Assembly: GCA_027972325.1 (NCBI GenBank)
Contig: JAPMOS010000068.1
Span: 140,420 to 204,419 of the forward strand
Source: Paratrimastix pyriformis
Lineage: Eukaryota; Preaxostyla; Paratrimastigidae
Direction of reading: 5' to 3'
DNA: 64,000 nucleotides
The first letter of the stretch is position 1. Each line of letters begins with the position of its first letter. A program made the position numbers and the translations under genes. This document shows positions 1-18,642 of this stretch, piece after piece. The notes beneath the pieces were generated by a model. That model was not told the DNA's origin. It did no database searches and worked only from the letters and a program-made list of their open reading frames with translations.

Positions 1-631
1 TCGGACGGGGGTGGTGCATCGTAGGTGGTGATGGCGGCGACCCCATCGGGCAGGCTCTCCTGGTCGTTGGGCTGCTGCTGCGCCGCCCCGGGGGGGATGG
101 TGGCTAGCCCCTCGGGGCCTGCAGAGTCGGGGCGGGGCGGGGGCGGGGGCGGGGGCGCCTTCCGATGGGCCAGGAGTCTGGCCACGGCCCCGGCGGCCGC
201 GAAGGCGTGCAGCGCGCTGGCAGGCCGGACGGCGGCTGCCCCCGGGGGAGCAGCAGGCTGAGGTGATGCCGGGGTGGGGGATGCCGGCAGGGGGGCCGCG
301 TCATCTGGGGTGACCAGGACCGGCTCCCACGGGCCGCCCGGCTGGTCGGCAGGGGGCGCGGGGCCCGCTGCTGGGGCGGCGGCGGCTGTTGCCCCCGGAC
401 CAGCAGCCGCACCCGCATCCACATCCGCACCCGCACCCGCATCCGCATCCGCATCCGCATCGGCATCGGCATCAGCGGGGGGCGGGGGCGTGGCCTCGCC
501 GGGGGCCTGCCAAGCCACCAGGCCCGGGGACCCCATAGCCGGGCCCCTCCCGGCGGCCACCCCACTGGGCGCCACCGGCCCCGCCATGGCCACCGTCGGC
601 TCGGAGAGCCGCCGCCGGGACACCCCCTGTG

Positions 632-672
<41 letters not shown>

Positions 673-1768
673 GTGATGGCGGTGTCCACCGGGGCTGCTC
701 GTGGCTGGGCGGTGGGGCTGGTGGGCGGGCTCAGCTCGGGGGACGCCGGACGTGGCGGCAGGATGAGGGCATCGGGGGCAGGGGCACCACCCGGGGCGGG
801 GGCGGTGACAGGGCCGGGGGCAGGGGCGGCGGCCGTGGCGGCGGCGGCGGCGGCGGTGGTGGTGCGAGCGTGGGCGATGATGGCGCGGGCCAGGCCGCTC
901 CCCCGCCTGTGGTGGCGCCGCTTGGCGGAGGCCGCGCCGGCAGCAGCGGGCGGCTGTGCGTCCAGGGCGGGGCTGCCCACAGCTGGCCGCTGCCCCTCAG
1001 CCGCAGCAGCAGCCGCAGCATCCGCTGACGGGGTGGCAGGGCCGGGGCTGATGGCGGTCGGCTCGGCTTCGGCTGGGGGCGGCGGCGGCGGGGCGTCGGT
1101 GGGCGTGGCGCCAGCGGCAGCAGCGACCGAAGCGGCGGCGGCGGCCGTCACGACCGAAGCGGCCGCAGCGGCGACGACAACCGTGGCGGCGGCGGCTGCG
1201 GCGGCGAGGGCCGGGGAGACGGGCCGGGGCGTGGCGGGCGGGGTGGGGCAGTCGTCGTCGGCGCTGTCGGTCCGCGTCATCATGCCCGCGGCCAGGATGG
1301 GCGGGGGCGGCGGTGGCAGGGAGGCCTCGTGGGCGGGGGCGAGGGCCGCCGGGGGCAGGACCAGCAGGGGGGTGGCCGCCAGGGCGGGGCTGCTCAGCAT
1401 CAGCACCGTGGTGCCCGCGCCCGGCAGGCTGGACGGGGTGGGGGGCGTGGCTGCGGTGGCGGCGGCCCCGACGGGGGCGGCCTCGGCGGGGGCGGCGGGT
1501 GGGGCGGGTGGGGCGGCCTGGCGCGGGGTGGGCGAGCGGACGGAGGGCGAGGCGGTGGGGGCGGGGTGAGGCCTGCCTGGGCCAGCAGCCGACGCAGCAT
1601 CGCCCGCTGCTCGCGGCCCTCGGCATGCACCGCCGCCAGCTGCCCCACAGACACACACACCCCAAACCCCAACCCATACACACGCCAAGCCGCCGCCACC
1701 CGTCCCGCATGCCCCACCCACGTGTACCCGTCCCACATGCCCCGCCCATGAATACAAGCGGTCAGGGT

Positions 1769-1803
1769 GGGCAATGGGGGGGGGGGGGGGGGGGGGGGGG
1801 GGG
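1769..1803. repeat. Poly-G tract (poly-C on the sense strand) in an SK-A intron
   Basis: About 34 G in a row on the plus strand, which is poly-C on the coding strand of SK-A. It is one of a series of intronic C tracts in the window. Confidence 0.8.
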
Positions 1804-2041
1804 ATAAGCAGGCAGGATGTGTGGGAGCGACCATGGCCTTGGTCAGGCGGGGGCGGAGCAGAGGCGGGGGGTGGGGCGAGCAGGCAGGGTGTGTGGGTGT
1901 GGGTGGGGTGTGGGTGTGTGACCTGGGCCTTGATGGCGTCCAGCTTGCCGTCCATGAGGTCCTCCTTGCTCGGGTTCTCGTACTTGTACACAGCCCTGCA
2001 CAGGCCGCACCCGCCCAGCCCGCCCACAGCCCGCCCCACAC

Positions 2042-2061
2042 AGCAGCAGCAACAGCAACAG

Positions 2062-2147
<86 letters not shown>

Positions 2148-2152
2148 GCAAG
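2042..2152. repeat. CAG/CAA trinucleotide repeat inside SK-A
   Basis: About 37 consecutive CAG or CAA triplets on the plus strand. The SK-A gene is on the minus strand, so the sense copy is CTG/TTG. It lies next to the exon at about 1935-2005 and most simply sits in an intron. Confidence 0.85.
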
Positions 2153-3111
2153 GGATCGGTCAGGACCAGGCGGGTATGGAGAGGGCAGGTCACCGGCGAG
2201 TTGCTGGGGCCAGAGGCCGCGGGTCGGGGGGGCCGATGGGACGGGCTGAGTGGGTGGCGGACCTGCGGGCGGTGCGGAGCTGCTTGATGATGCGCATCCG
2301 GGCGTGGCTGGTGCTGTTGGCGTGGGCCTGCAGCAGCAGGGGCGGGGCCCCGCCCCGGGCCAGCCACCGCGCCTGCTGCTTGCTCCGCCAGGTGTGCTGC
2401 CCACAGCCACAGCCAGCCAGCCACAGCCAGCCAGCCACAGCCAGCCAGCCACAGCCAGCCAGCCACAGCCAGCCACAGCCAGCCACAGCCAGCACAGCCA
2501 GCACAGACAGCCAGCCACAGCCACCGAGAGAAGGATGAGGCAAGTGTGCAGCTTGCTCGGCCAGCTGTGCTGAGGCCCCCACAAATCCACGCCAGCCAAG
2601 CCACACACAGCCGCACAGCCACCACACAGCCCGCACCAAGAAGGATGTGGGATGGCACAGATGACAGTTGATGATCTGGTGTAAGTGTGTGCTCGCATAT
2701 CAGGGTGGCTGGGCTGTGGGCTGTGGGCTGTGGGCTGTGGGCTGTGGGCTGTGGGCTGTGAGGCAGATCGCCTGGCGCATGTCTCGATGGCCGGTGTGTG
2801 TGTGTCAGCATCCATGTGTACGGTGGCCGGTGTGTGTCAGCATGCCCATGTGTACGGTGTGTGTGTGTGTCAGCATGCCCCATGTGTCCGATGGCCGGTG
2901 TGTGTGTGTGTGTGTTGTGTGGCCGGACCTGGATGAGGGAGGCGCAGATGGCCTGGTAGCCCCGGTTGGCCGTGTTCCGGGCCACGTAGTCCACCGCAAA
3001 CCGCTGCCCGCCCACACCCGCCGCCCCACACATCCGCCAGAACCAACCACCACCCACCACAAGAGCACACAACGTCAACCCCCGTCAGGCAGTCCACAGC
3101 CGCACCGACAC

Positions 3112-3381
3112 CACCTCCACAAGGGCACACAAGAGCACACAAGAGCACACAAGAGCACACAAGAGCACACAAGAGCACACAAGGGCACACAAGAGCACAC
3201 AAGAGCACACAAGAGCACACAAGGGCACACAAGAGCACACAAGAGCACACAAGAGCACACAAGAGCACACAAGAGCACACAAGAGCACACAAGGGCACAC
3301 AAGAGCACACAAGAGCACACAAGAGCACACAAGGGCACACAAGGGCACACAAGAGCACACAAGAGCACACAAGAGCACACA
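3112..3381. repeat. 12-bp minisatellite in an SK-A intron
   Basis: Some 22 copies of a 12-mer of the form cacaagagcaca, with an occasional aagggc variant, lie between the S6 exon and the RFAVDYV exon of SK-A. All reading frames are open because 12 is a multiple of three, which explains the spurious long peptides here. Confidence 0.9.
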
Positions 3382-3783
3382 AAAGCGCAAGTGGCGTGCA
3401 TCCCCAGTGAGCAGCAAGGACGGGCCGGGTGTGGGGGGACCGTGCTGGGCGAGGGCGAGGGCGAGGGCATGGGAGCCGGGGCGAGGGCGAGGGCGAGGGC
3501 GTGGGAGCCGGGGCGAGGGCGTGGGAGCCGGGGCATGAGCGGGCCTCGTATGGGGAGAGCTGCAGGGAGTTGGTGCAGGCCGTGACGACCAGCGAGGCCA
3601 GCACGAGCCCCGCGATGATCAGCAGCTGCCAAAACGGTATCGGCATCCCCCCCGGAGGACCGCACGCACACACCACCCATGCCGTGCCCGTGAGCGGACG
3701 GAATGGAGGGGGATTGGAGGATGAGCACAGGTGATGAGGTGGGGCCGCCCGAGTGAGAGCGAGCAGGCGGGTGCGGGGCATCG

Positions 3784-3786
<3 letters not shown>

Positions 3787-3849
<63 letters not shown>

Positions 3850-3863
3850 ACCCATACCCATAC
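3787..3863. repeat. Hexanucleotide catgcc/catacc repeat in an SK-A intron
   Basis: About 12 hexamers (catgcc then catacc) sit next to the pore exon. The same catgcc hexamer recurs at 13500-13545 in the 3' flank of the neighbouring paralogue. Confidence 0.85.
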
Positions 3864-3984
3864 CTATCCCCTGCTGGTGGCGGACCCCCGTGAATACGCG
3901 GGCGTCATCGGCCCTCGGGGCGTAGTCGCCGTAGCCGACGGTGGCCATGGTGACCAGGGCGAACCACAGCGTGTTGCCCACCTT

Positions 3985-4215
3985 GAACACCCCCGGCTGG
4001 GACTCCCTGCACGATGATGGGGTGACGTGGGGTGTATGATGATGGGCAATGGTTATGGAATGCGTGTTGCCCACCTTGAACACCCCCGGCTGGGACTCCC
4101 TGCACGATGGATGGTGAGGGCGATGATGGGCGATGATGGGCTGGGACTCCCTGCACGATGGATGGTGAGGGCGATGATGGGCGATGATGGGCTGGGACTC
4201 CCTGCACGATCGTGG
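3985..4215. repeat. Tandem copies of the 3' end of the pore intron region
   Basis: The stretch ctgggactccctgcacgat recurs at about 3998, 4090, 4141 and 4192, with spacers of gatgatgg type. The first two copies also share the cacaccttgaacaccccc-like exon edge upstream. On the minus strand this duplicates the start of the pore exon, so extra splice acceptors or partial pore exons are present. Confidence 0.6.
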
Positions 4216-5795
4216 GCGACGATGGGTGAGTTGGTGGTGGTGCTATTGCTGTGCTGTGTGCTGTGCTGTGTGCTGTGTGCGTGGATGGATGAATGGATGA
4301 ATGGCTGGGTGATGATGGATGGCTGGGTGATGGCCGGCTGGCTGGGTGGATGGCTGGCTGGGCGATGGCTGGCTGGCTGGGCGGGTGGCTGGCGGACCGC
4401 TCGAGGGCGTAGACGCAGTAGCCCATGCAGAGCCAGGCCAGCACCGAGAAGACCACGATGAACCAGGCTGCCACCGCCATCCCAGATGCGCACAGCCCCA
4501 GCCCAGCCCAGCAAACAGCCCATGGGATGATGGGATGGGATGGTGGGATGGGATCGGGGTGGTTGGTTCTGGGTGGTCGGCTCAGCAGCAGCAGGGGCAG
4601 CCAGCTGGATGGGTGACCCGGAAAATGATGGCGCTGGATGTGTGGCGCGGGGAAATATGGCGCGGGTGGCGGGGCGATGGATGCCGGGGCCGGGACGGGG
4701 CGGGGCGGGGCGGACTGGGGCTGGTCTGGAAGATGAACTTGATCGAGAGCCAGCTGCCGAACGAGGGCCGCGCGTGCAGCTCGTTCAGGCTGCCCGGGCC
4801 GGGTGGGATGGGGGGGGGGGGGGGGGGGGGCAGCCAATGAATGGGCGGGCAGGCGGGGGCCCATGGGCCGGCCATGGGGCATGGGTGGATGGAGGGGGGG
4901 GCATGGAGGTGGGTGTGCGGACCACTCGTAGCCGATGACGGCCCGGTCGCGGTAGACGGGCGAGAAGTCCCGGATGACCCGCATCGCCAGGTACAGCCGC
5001 AGGAAAATCTGCGCCGCCCCGTCCGTGCCCCCGTCCGCGTTCCCGTGCCCCCATGCCCCCATGCCCATGCCCCCGTGCCCCGTGAGTGAGAGTGATCCCA
5101 CATGTGGTGCCCCCCCCCCCCCAGCTATCCATCCATGTCATCCCACCCCCAATTCATGCCACCCCACATCTACCCATTCGCTGGGGCCGGCTGATGAGCG
5201 CGCGGGGGGGTGAGGACAGACGATGATCCCGTACTTGTCGGCCAGCGGAAACACTGCAACGAGTGAGTGAGGTGATGGTGCGGCGCCGGGGAGGGGCGAT
5301 GATGGAGACCTGACAAACGCGGTGGGGGGTGGGCGCTACAGACTGGGCGGGATGTGCAGCGTGCAGATGACCAGCTCGATGAGCAGCTTCCACCAGAGGC
5401 CCTCCGTCCGCCAGACGAAGTTGTGCGACTGGGGAATGTACCACATCTGCCGCACGGTGGCCGCCTGCAGCCGGTAGCACTGGATCAGGCCGCCCCCTGG
5501 GTGGGAGAGACATGGTCGAAACGGGACCCAAAAGGGACAAACAGACACAGCATGATGGTGCTGAGGCTAATGAGGCCCTTGAGAATCTCGCCGGCCACGG
5601 ATGCGACAAGGATTTTCTCGTCGATCCAATTGATTTGGAGTTCGACAATGAGCAGGACAAAGGACGTCAAGGCAACACAGAAGTTATAGAGGTTGGTCCT
5701 TTTCATGGGCTTGTCGTAGACACAATTCGGGGGGTGCTTTTCTTTCGCCTGCTTGGCGATACGGGCTGCAAATTTGTCGAAACCTCCTCCCAAGA

Positions 5796-13059
<7,264 letters not shown>

Positions 13060-13500
13060 TCGGGCGATGGGATGGCGAGGCGAGGGCCCGCGGGCCCGTC
13101 CCTGGGTGGGGCCGTGGGTTGGCTAGGGTGGCCTGCACCCCGTCGGTGTTGCCAGGTTTGTGGTCCTTCGGTGGATCGTGTCGTGTGTCGTGTGTCGTGT
13201 GTCGTGTGTCGTGTGTCGTGTGTCGTGTCGTGTGTCGTGTCGGGGCAGGCCGCCCTGACCCCTCCCCCCCCCCCCCCCGCCCCCGGTTTGCGGCTTCCTC
13301 CGGTGCGGATTGTGCCCAATGAGCATCCCATCCCCCATCCCCCATCGCGGTTTCCTCGCCTCCAGTGCATTTTTGTTCATTTCCACGCTCCCCCCTCCAT
13401 CCCTCCACTCCCCCTCCCCCCGGTTGCGTTGCGGATGAGCGAATTGTTTTTTGTGAGTGATGATTCCTGCTGCGGCGCCTCCCCTTCTCTCCTCCTCCTT

Positions 13501-13545
<45 letters not shown>

Positions 13546-13825
13546 CCCCCCTGCCTGTCTGTCTCCGATCCATTTGCTGCCCCGTGCCCCATCCGTCGGG
13601 TGAGGCGGCTTTTCCTGTTGCCCCCGCATCATCATCATCATCCAGTCATCATCATCATCATCATCAACCGCTGCTGCCTCGCATGAGAATATGATGGCCT
13701 CCGCTTAACACCACCCGTGCGCTCTGGTGCCGGCCCGCGGCCCTGCGGTGGGGAGTGAGATGGTGGGCGGGCGTGGTGGTGGCGGTGGCGTGGCGGTGGT
13801 CACTGTGTGCCGAGGGGGCGCCCGC
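13060..13825. other. Intergenic region between convergent SK-B and WDR74-like genes
   Basis: No gene is supported. It holds a gtgtc-type pentanucleotide/heptanucleotide repeat (13180-13240), a poly-C tract (13263-13279), a catgcc hexamer array (13500-13545) and short cat triplet runs (13627-13667). It must contain the 3' UTRs of both genes. Confidence 0.6.
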
Positions 13826-16800
13826 TCATCTCCACGGGGCGGGCGTGCGGGGGGCGGGGGTCCGCCCGGCGGCGCGCCGGGGGGTGGCCGTGACCTCGGC
13901 CGGGGGCGATGCGGGCACGAGGCCCGCCTTGACGGCCGCCCGGTGGCGGGTCATGGGCGGCGAGCGGGCAGGCAGCCGGGCCGGGGTCCGCATGGGGGGC
14001 GGGGCAGCGGCCGCCAGGGGCGAGCCGGGTGGTGCGGTCACGGGGGCCGCGCCATCATCCGCCACGGCGGCTTCGGGTGCGGGTGCGGCTTCGGCTTCGG
14101 GAGCGGGTGCGGCGGCTCTCGTCTTGCGGCCACGCTTGGCCGGGGCCGGGGCCGGGGCCGGGGCCGGGGCCGGGGCGGCTTTAGGCTCCTGCTCGGGCAG
14201 CTCCTCCATCGGGGCGGGTGCGGGAGCGGGTGCGGGCAGCTTCTTGGCTGCGATGCTCTTCCGGCCCCGCTTGGCCGGGGCGGCCGGGGCCTCCTCGGGC
14301 TGGGGCACGGGCTCGCCCTTCCCGATGGCTGGCGCCTCGGAGGCCGCTTGGGGGGCTGCTGCTGCTGCCGCCGCCGCCGCGGTGCTCTTCCGGCCCCGCT
14401 TGGCCGGCTGCGGGGGGGCCGGGGCGGCTGCCTCGGGTTGTGCGGGGGCGGGGGCGGGGGCGGTTGCGGGCTCCTTGGCGGGGGCGGTCTCGGGCTGGGC
14501 GGGTGCGTCGGCCTTTGGGGCCTTGGCTGCGGTGCTCTTGCGGCCCCGGGGCTGCCTCTGGACGGGCTGCTGCTGCTGCTGCTCCGGCTCGGCCTTCGTC
14601 GCGTCCGCATCCTCAGCCGCCGGGGCGGGGACTGGCGTGGAGGCCGGGGCAGAAGCGACAGGGGCGGGCGGCTGGGGGGCTGCGGGGGCGGGGACGGGGG
14701 CCTCCTTCTCGACGGCCATCTGACGGCTCTCCTCCTCGCCGGCGGCCTCCTTGCCCTCCTCCTCCTCGGCCTCCATGCGGGGTCGCTTGGCGGGCGCGTC
14801 GCTCTCGGGGGCGGCCTGCTCTTGGTCCTGCCGCTGCTGGGTCTGGCTCTGGGGCATGGCCTGGTCGGCCTTCGGGGCCCGGGGGCGGGTCTTGCTGAGG
14901 GCCGTCGGGAGGGGGGCCCCCGAGGCGGCCGGGACGGGCTCCGGGGGGCAGTCCACCAGCAGGGTGCTCAGGAACTGCTTCAGGTAGACCTGCAGCGGCC
15001 CCGGGGGCACGAGGGAGGGGGGACAGGAGGATGAGATGCCACAGACATGGTGCGTGGCGGAGCGGGCGGGGGGATGGAGCGTGCGGGGGATGGAGCGTGC
15101 GGGGGATGGAGCGTGCGGGGGGATGGAGCGGGCGGGGGATGGAGCGGGCGGGGGATGGAGCGGGCGGGGGATGGAGCGGGCGGGGGATGGAGCGGGCGGG
15201 GGATGGCGGAGGGAGCGGGTGGGGCGCACAGGTCGCGGGGCGGGACGGCGGACGTTGTGGCGTGTCTCGTGGGAGGGCAGGTCGTGGCAGGTCAGGAAGC
15301 GGCCCTTGGTGATGCTCACCCCGAGCGGCTCCTCGCTGTGGCACTGGCGGCCCCCACACGGGAACGGAACGCATCCACACACGCACACACACACACGCAC
15401 AACGTCAGGATGGCTCACTCATGGGGGGCATGGGCATGGGGCCCCTGGCCATGAGGGCAAACGGCAGGGGCGGGGTGGCTGTGTGGACGGCGGACCTGCA
15501 CCTGGGCGATGGAGCCGACGAAGTCCCTGAGGTTGTACAGGGTCCGCCCCGTGCGCACGTCCAGGCACCACATGTCCCCCGTCACGCCCCCAACCAGCAC
15601 GCTCCTGCAGGCACCCAGGGCACCACGGGCACCACGGGCACCACGGGCACCACGGGCACCACGGGCAGCGGAAGAGGCGCCGATCAGGAAGACGCGGGCA
15701 AAGGGGGCAGCCAAAGGGGGCAGCCAAAGGGGACAGCCAAAGGGGGCAGCCAAAGGGGGCAGCCAAAGGGTAAGTGGAGGGGGCGTGCCAAGGGGCGGGC
15801 CTGTGGTCGGGGGGCACGAAGGCGATGGTGGCGAGGCGCTTCTTGGGGCCATGGCTGGTCTTGGCCACGTCCACCGAGCACACCGGGCGCCGCTGGGCCC
15901 GCGTGTCGTACAGCAGATACTGTGCCCACCCGGCCCCACACAGACACCAGCCCCCCACAGCCCGTCCAGACACGGGGGATGAAGATCAGGGCGATCAAGG
16001 GAAGGACCATGGATATGAGGAGACCGCGGGAGACGAAGAGAGTCGCCCCCCGCCCACAGCATCCGCACAGCCCACCATGACACGACGAGGACCGATGATG
16101 ACCACGGGGAGAAAGAAATGGGATTTGTATCAGGATGGCGATGAACATGACGAGGGGAAGGGGATGGCGTGGTGGGGTGGGGGACAGGACAGGACAGGAC
16201 AGGACAGGACAGGGCGGCAGGCAGGGCAGGGCAGGGCAGGGCAGGGCAGGGCAGGGCAGGGCAGGGCAGGGCAGGGCAGGGCAGGGCAGGGCAGGGCAGG
16301 GCAGGGCAGGGCAGGGCAGGGCAGGGCAGGGCAGGCAGGGCAGGGCAGGGCAGGGCAGGGCAGGCAGGGCAGGGCAGGGCAGGGCAGGGCAGGGCGTAGC
16401 GGCGGACCTCGCTGTAGGCGGTGCCGACCCCGAGGAGGTGCGGCTGGGACGGGGCGAAGGCGATGCAGGTCGGCCAGACGGCTGGCGCCACGTCAACCGT
16501 GTCGTTGGGCCGCTGCGGGGCGGGAGACGGGGACGGGGGGGGGGGGGGGGGGGGACACGCACCAGACCGCCACACCCAGCCAGTCGGGACAACAATGAGG
16601 GATGAGGGATGTGGGCACACCCCTCAGTCAGGGGACAACTCCGATGAAAGTGAGGCCGGAGGGCGGCCCTGCGCGGGGCGGGGCTGCGGACGTTGCGGGC
16701 GAGCCAGATGGGCTCCTGGGGGCGGGTCAGGTCCCACAGGCGCACGTTGTACTCCTTGCCGCCACCCGCCACCCACATGGCCGCCTCCTGGGCCGTGCCC

Positions 16801-17533
16801 TGGGCCGGCTCGGCCTGGTCGGGCTGCGCCGTCCCGATGCGGGTCAGGCTGGCGGCAGTGGCCCCGGCCCGGGCGCAGAGGCACGAGAGGGCGCACTGGG
16901 CCGGCACGCCCAGCGACCAGCTCTGGGGGGCGGCGGGCAGGGGGGTCTGCCCCTCGGCCGCCGGGCGCAGGTCCTCCCAGAGGAGGACGGTGCCCTTCTG
17001 GGTGACGCCGACCACGCGACCCAGCCTGTGGAAAGAGGGGCAATCGGCGCGGTGAGAACACGGTGAGGGGAGGGGGCACTCGAACCGGGGAGCGGAAGGC
17101 GCGGATGGGATGGGATAGGCACGGACCGGGCATCAGGGGCGTCCTGCTCGGCATGATATGAGAGGTGCAGCAGTTCCTCATTGGGTGGCACCAACCCAAT
17201 GGGGCGCATGCTCCCATCGAGGAGGGACAGCGTGTGCACAAATCCACTCTTCCGGCCGACCACGACCTGTCATTGTTGATTGATGGAAGGCATAAATGGC
17301 CGGATGTCGAATTGTTGTGGTGAAGAGTTGCATACACAGACTTCGTTGTGGTCTTCACGGCTCCAGTCCATCCGCACAACGCCCGCTTTGGGCTCCTGAT
17401 CGCCGTATGTGCTGACAACGCGCTTCTCTTTGGGAATTACGACTGTACCAGAAATAAACAGCTGCGGGACACCAGAAAACGCTCACAGACCCTTCACAAG
17501 GCCAGATTCATCGCCCACAACGCAGCGGAACAT
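13826..17533 (-). CDS. WDR74/Nsa1-like WD-repeat ribosome-assembly factor with a basic AT-hook-like tail
   Basis: Nucleolar WD protein of 60S maturation in the family's known role. Start MFRCVVGDESGLVK at 17533; a 49-nt intron (17443-17490) leads to VIPKEKRVVSTYGDQEP (17342-17442); next exon VVVGRKSGFVHTLSLLDGS (17127-17266); then RVVGVTQKGTVLLWEDLRP, and KEYNVRLWDLTRPQEPIWLA running to about 16690. Continues NDTVDVAPAVWPTCIAFAPS (about 16410-16520), YLLYDTRAQRRPVCSVDVAK, VGGVTGDMWCLDVRTGRTLY (about 15500-15605), SEEPLGVSITKGRFLTCHD (about 15270-15350) and VYLKQFLSTLLVDCPPEP (about 14930-14990). The KEYNVRLWDL..EPIWLARN, RRPV, DVRTGR and VYLK positions match WDR74. Unusually, the last exon runs on for about 390 residues rich in A, P and E with four AT-hook-like RGRK blocks (QRQPRGRKS, QPAKRGRKS, APAKRGRKS, APAKRGRKT), ending at 13826. 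Introns start gtctgt/gtccgc. Confidence 0.85.
15047..15205. repeat. Tandem gggggatggagcgtgc/gggc repeats in WDR74-like intron
   Basis: About ten 16-bp units between the two last exons of the WDR74-like gene, drifting from cgtgcg to cgggcg versions. Confidence 0.85.
16186..16397. repeat. Pentanucleotide acagg/gcagg array in WDR74-like intron
   Basis: A short run of ggacaggaca type units is followed by roughly 35 gcagg pentamers. On the sense strand this is cctgc/ccctg, the same motif as the intron arrays at 7290 and 31850. Confidence 0.9.
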
Positions 17534-17596
17534 TTTGCTGCTCAGTAAATAGAACCCGAGGGTCTCTCAGCTGTGTCGCGCCGAACCGAAACAGCG
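17534..17596. promoter_or_regulatory. 63-bp divergent promoter between WDR74-like and PP2C genes
   Basis: Start codons of the minus-strand WDR74-like gene (17533) and the plus-strand PP2C gene (17597) are only 63 bp apart. Both 5' UTRs and any shared promoter must fit here or inside the first exons. No TATA box or other named element is evident. Confidence 0.6.
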
Positions 17597-18282
17597 ATGA
17601 GTTCCCGGAAACACGAATTGCCCAACTCGGTGGAACCACGCAAGCCTACCCAGCCTAAGGAAAAACTCGACTTGGTTTGATGCCAGAAGACCTTGATCTC
17701 CTTCATTTTTTTCATCATCATCTCCATCACAAACCAGCCCTATTTGCAATGTCGTGTCTCGGGTGACCAAGGAATCCGCCCGACGATGGAAGATACTCAC
17801 GTTATGGTCCCCGACCTCAGTACGCTTCAATATGCCGGGGACGATGCCTCCCTGATGCCCCCGTACGTCCCGCCGGCTGGGAGCAAGCCCCACGTCCCCC
17901 CGATTGCTCCCCACCAATTGGCCTACTTTGGGCTTTTTGACGGGCACGGGGGCACGTTCAGTTCGCGGTTCTGCGCCGACCACATCCACAAGTTCATCTG
18001 CCAGCTCGTCCTGCGCCAGGCCGCAGCAGCGGCTCCAACCCAGGCGCTGCAGGCCTCGCCACCCTCCTCGGCCAGCAACCACTCTGCCATGGCAGGCCGC
18101 TCCCCGTCTCCGCCCGCCCCAACGAGTGTCGACGCCCCGCGCCCCGTGTCCCCGCCCGCCCCGGCTGCCCCCTCGGCGCCCCCGGAGGGCCCGCCACCGC
18201 CGGGGGTGGTTGTGCCTCCCGGGACGCCCTTCAAGCAGCTGGTCGCCGAGGCGTACAAGGTCCGCGGGCACGGGCCCACTCG

Positions 18283-18321
<39 letters not shown>

Positions 18322-18596
18322 CCATCCACAGGCCTCGCGGCATCAACCCGAGGGGGAACAGCCGCCTCATCGCATCCACCCTCCCCATCCGCCATCCGCC
18401 GCTTCAGCTGGCCGATTCGCGGCTGCTGCCGCTGATGCGGTCGCCCGCCCGGCTGGCCCGGGAGGCGCGCCAGTTCGAGGTTGCCAGCGAGGGCTGCACG
18501 GCCGTGACGGTGCTGGTGGCCGGGCGGGCCGTCTACGTGGCCAATGTGGGCGACTCGATGGCCTTCCTCGCCCGCCGCTCCGACAAGGACGGTCCG

Positions 18597-18642
<46 letters not shown>

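Noticed and set aside
274-1569. Plus-strand 431-codon Ala/Gly-rich open frame at the left end
   Set aside because: GC-rich repeat DNA is open in many frames. Composition is the complement of the Pro-rich minus-strand SK-A tail and no motif is present.
2042-2152. Poly-Gln coding tract
   Set aside because: The Gln frame is on the plus strand, but the gene here is on the minus strand and the repeat sits beside, not inside, an exon that continues the SK-A frame.
3112-3381. CRISPR-like array of short repeats
   Set aside because: Units are contiguous 12-mers without unique spacers, in an intron of a eukaryotic gene. No CRISPR arrays or cas genes are present in the window.
17693-17737. Hydrophobic N-terminus (MISFIFFIIISI) as a membrane anchor of the PP2C
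   Set aside because: This stretch is the pyrimidine/AT-rich end of the first intron. Splicing 17674 to 17738 gives a continuous soluble N-terminus from the ATG at 17597.
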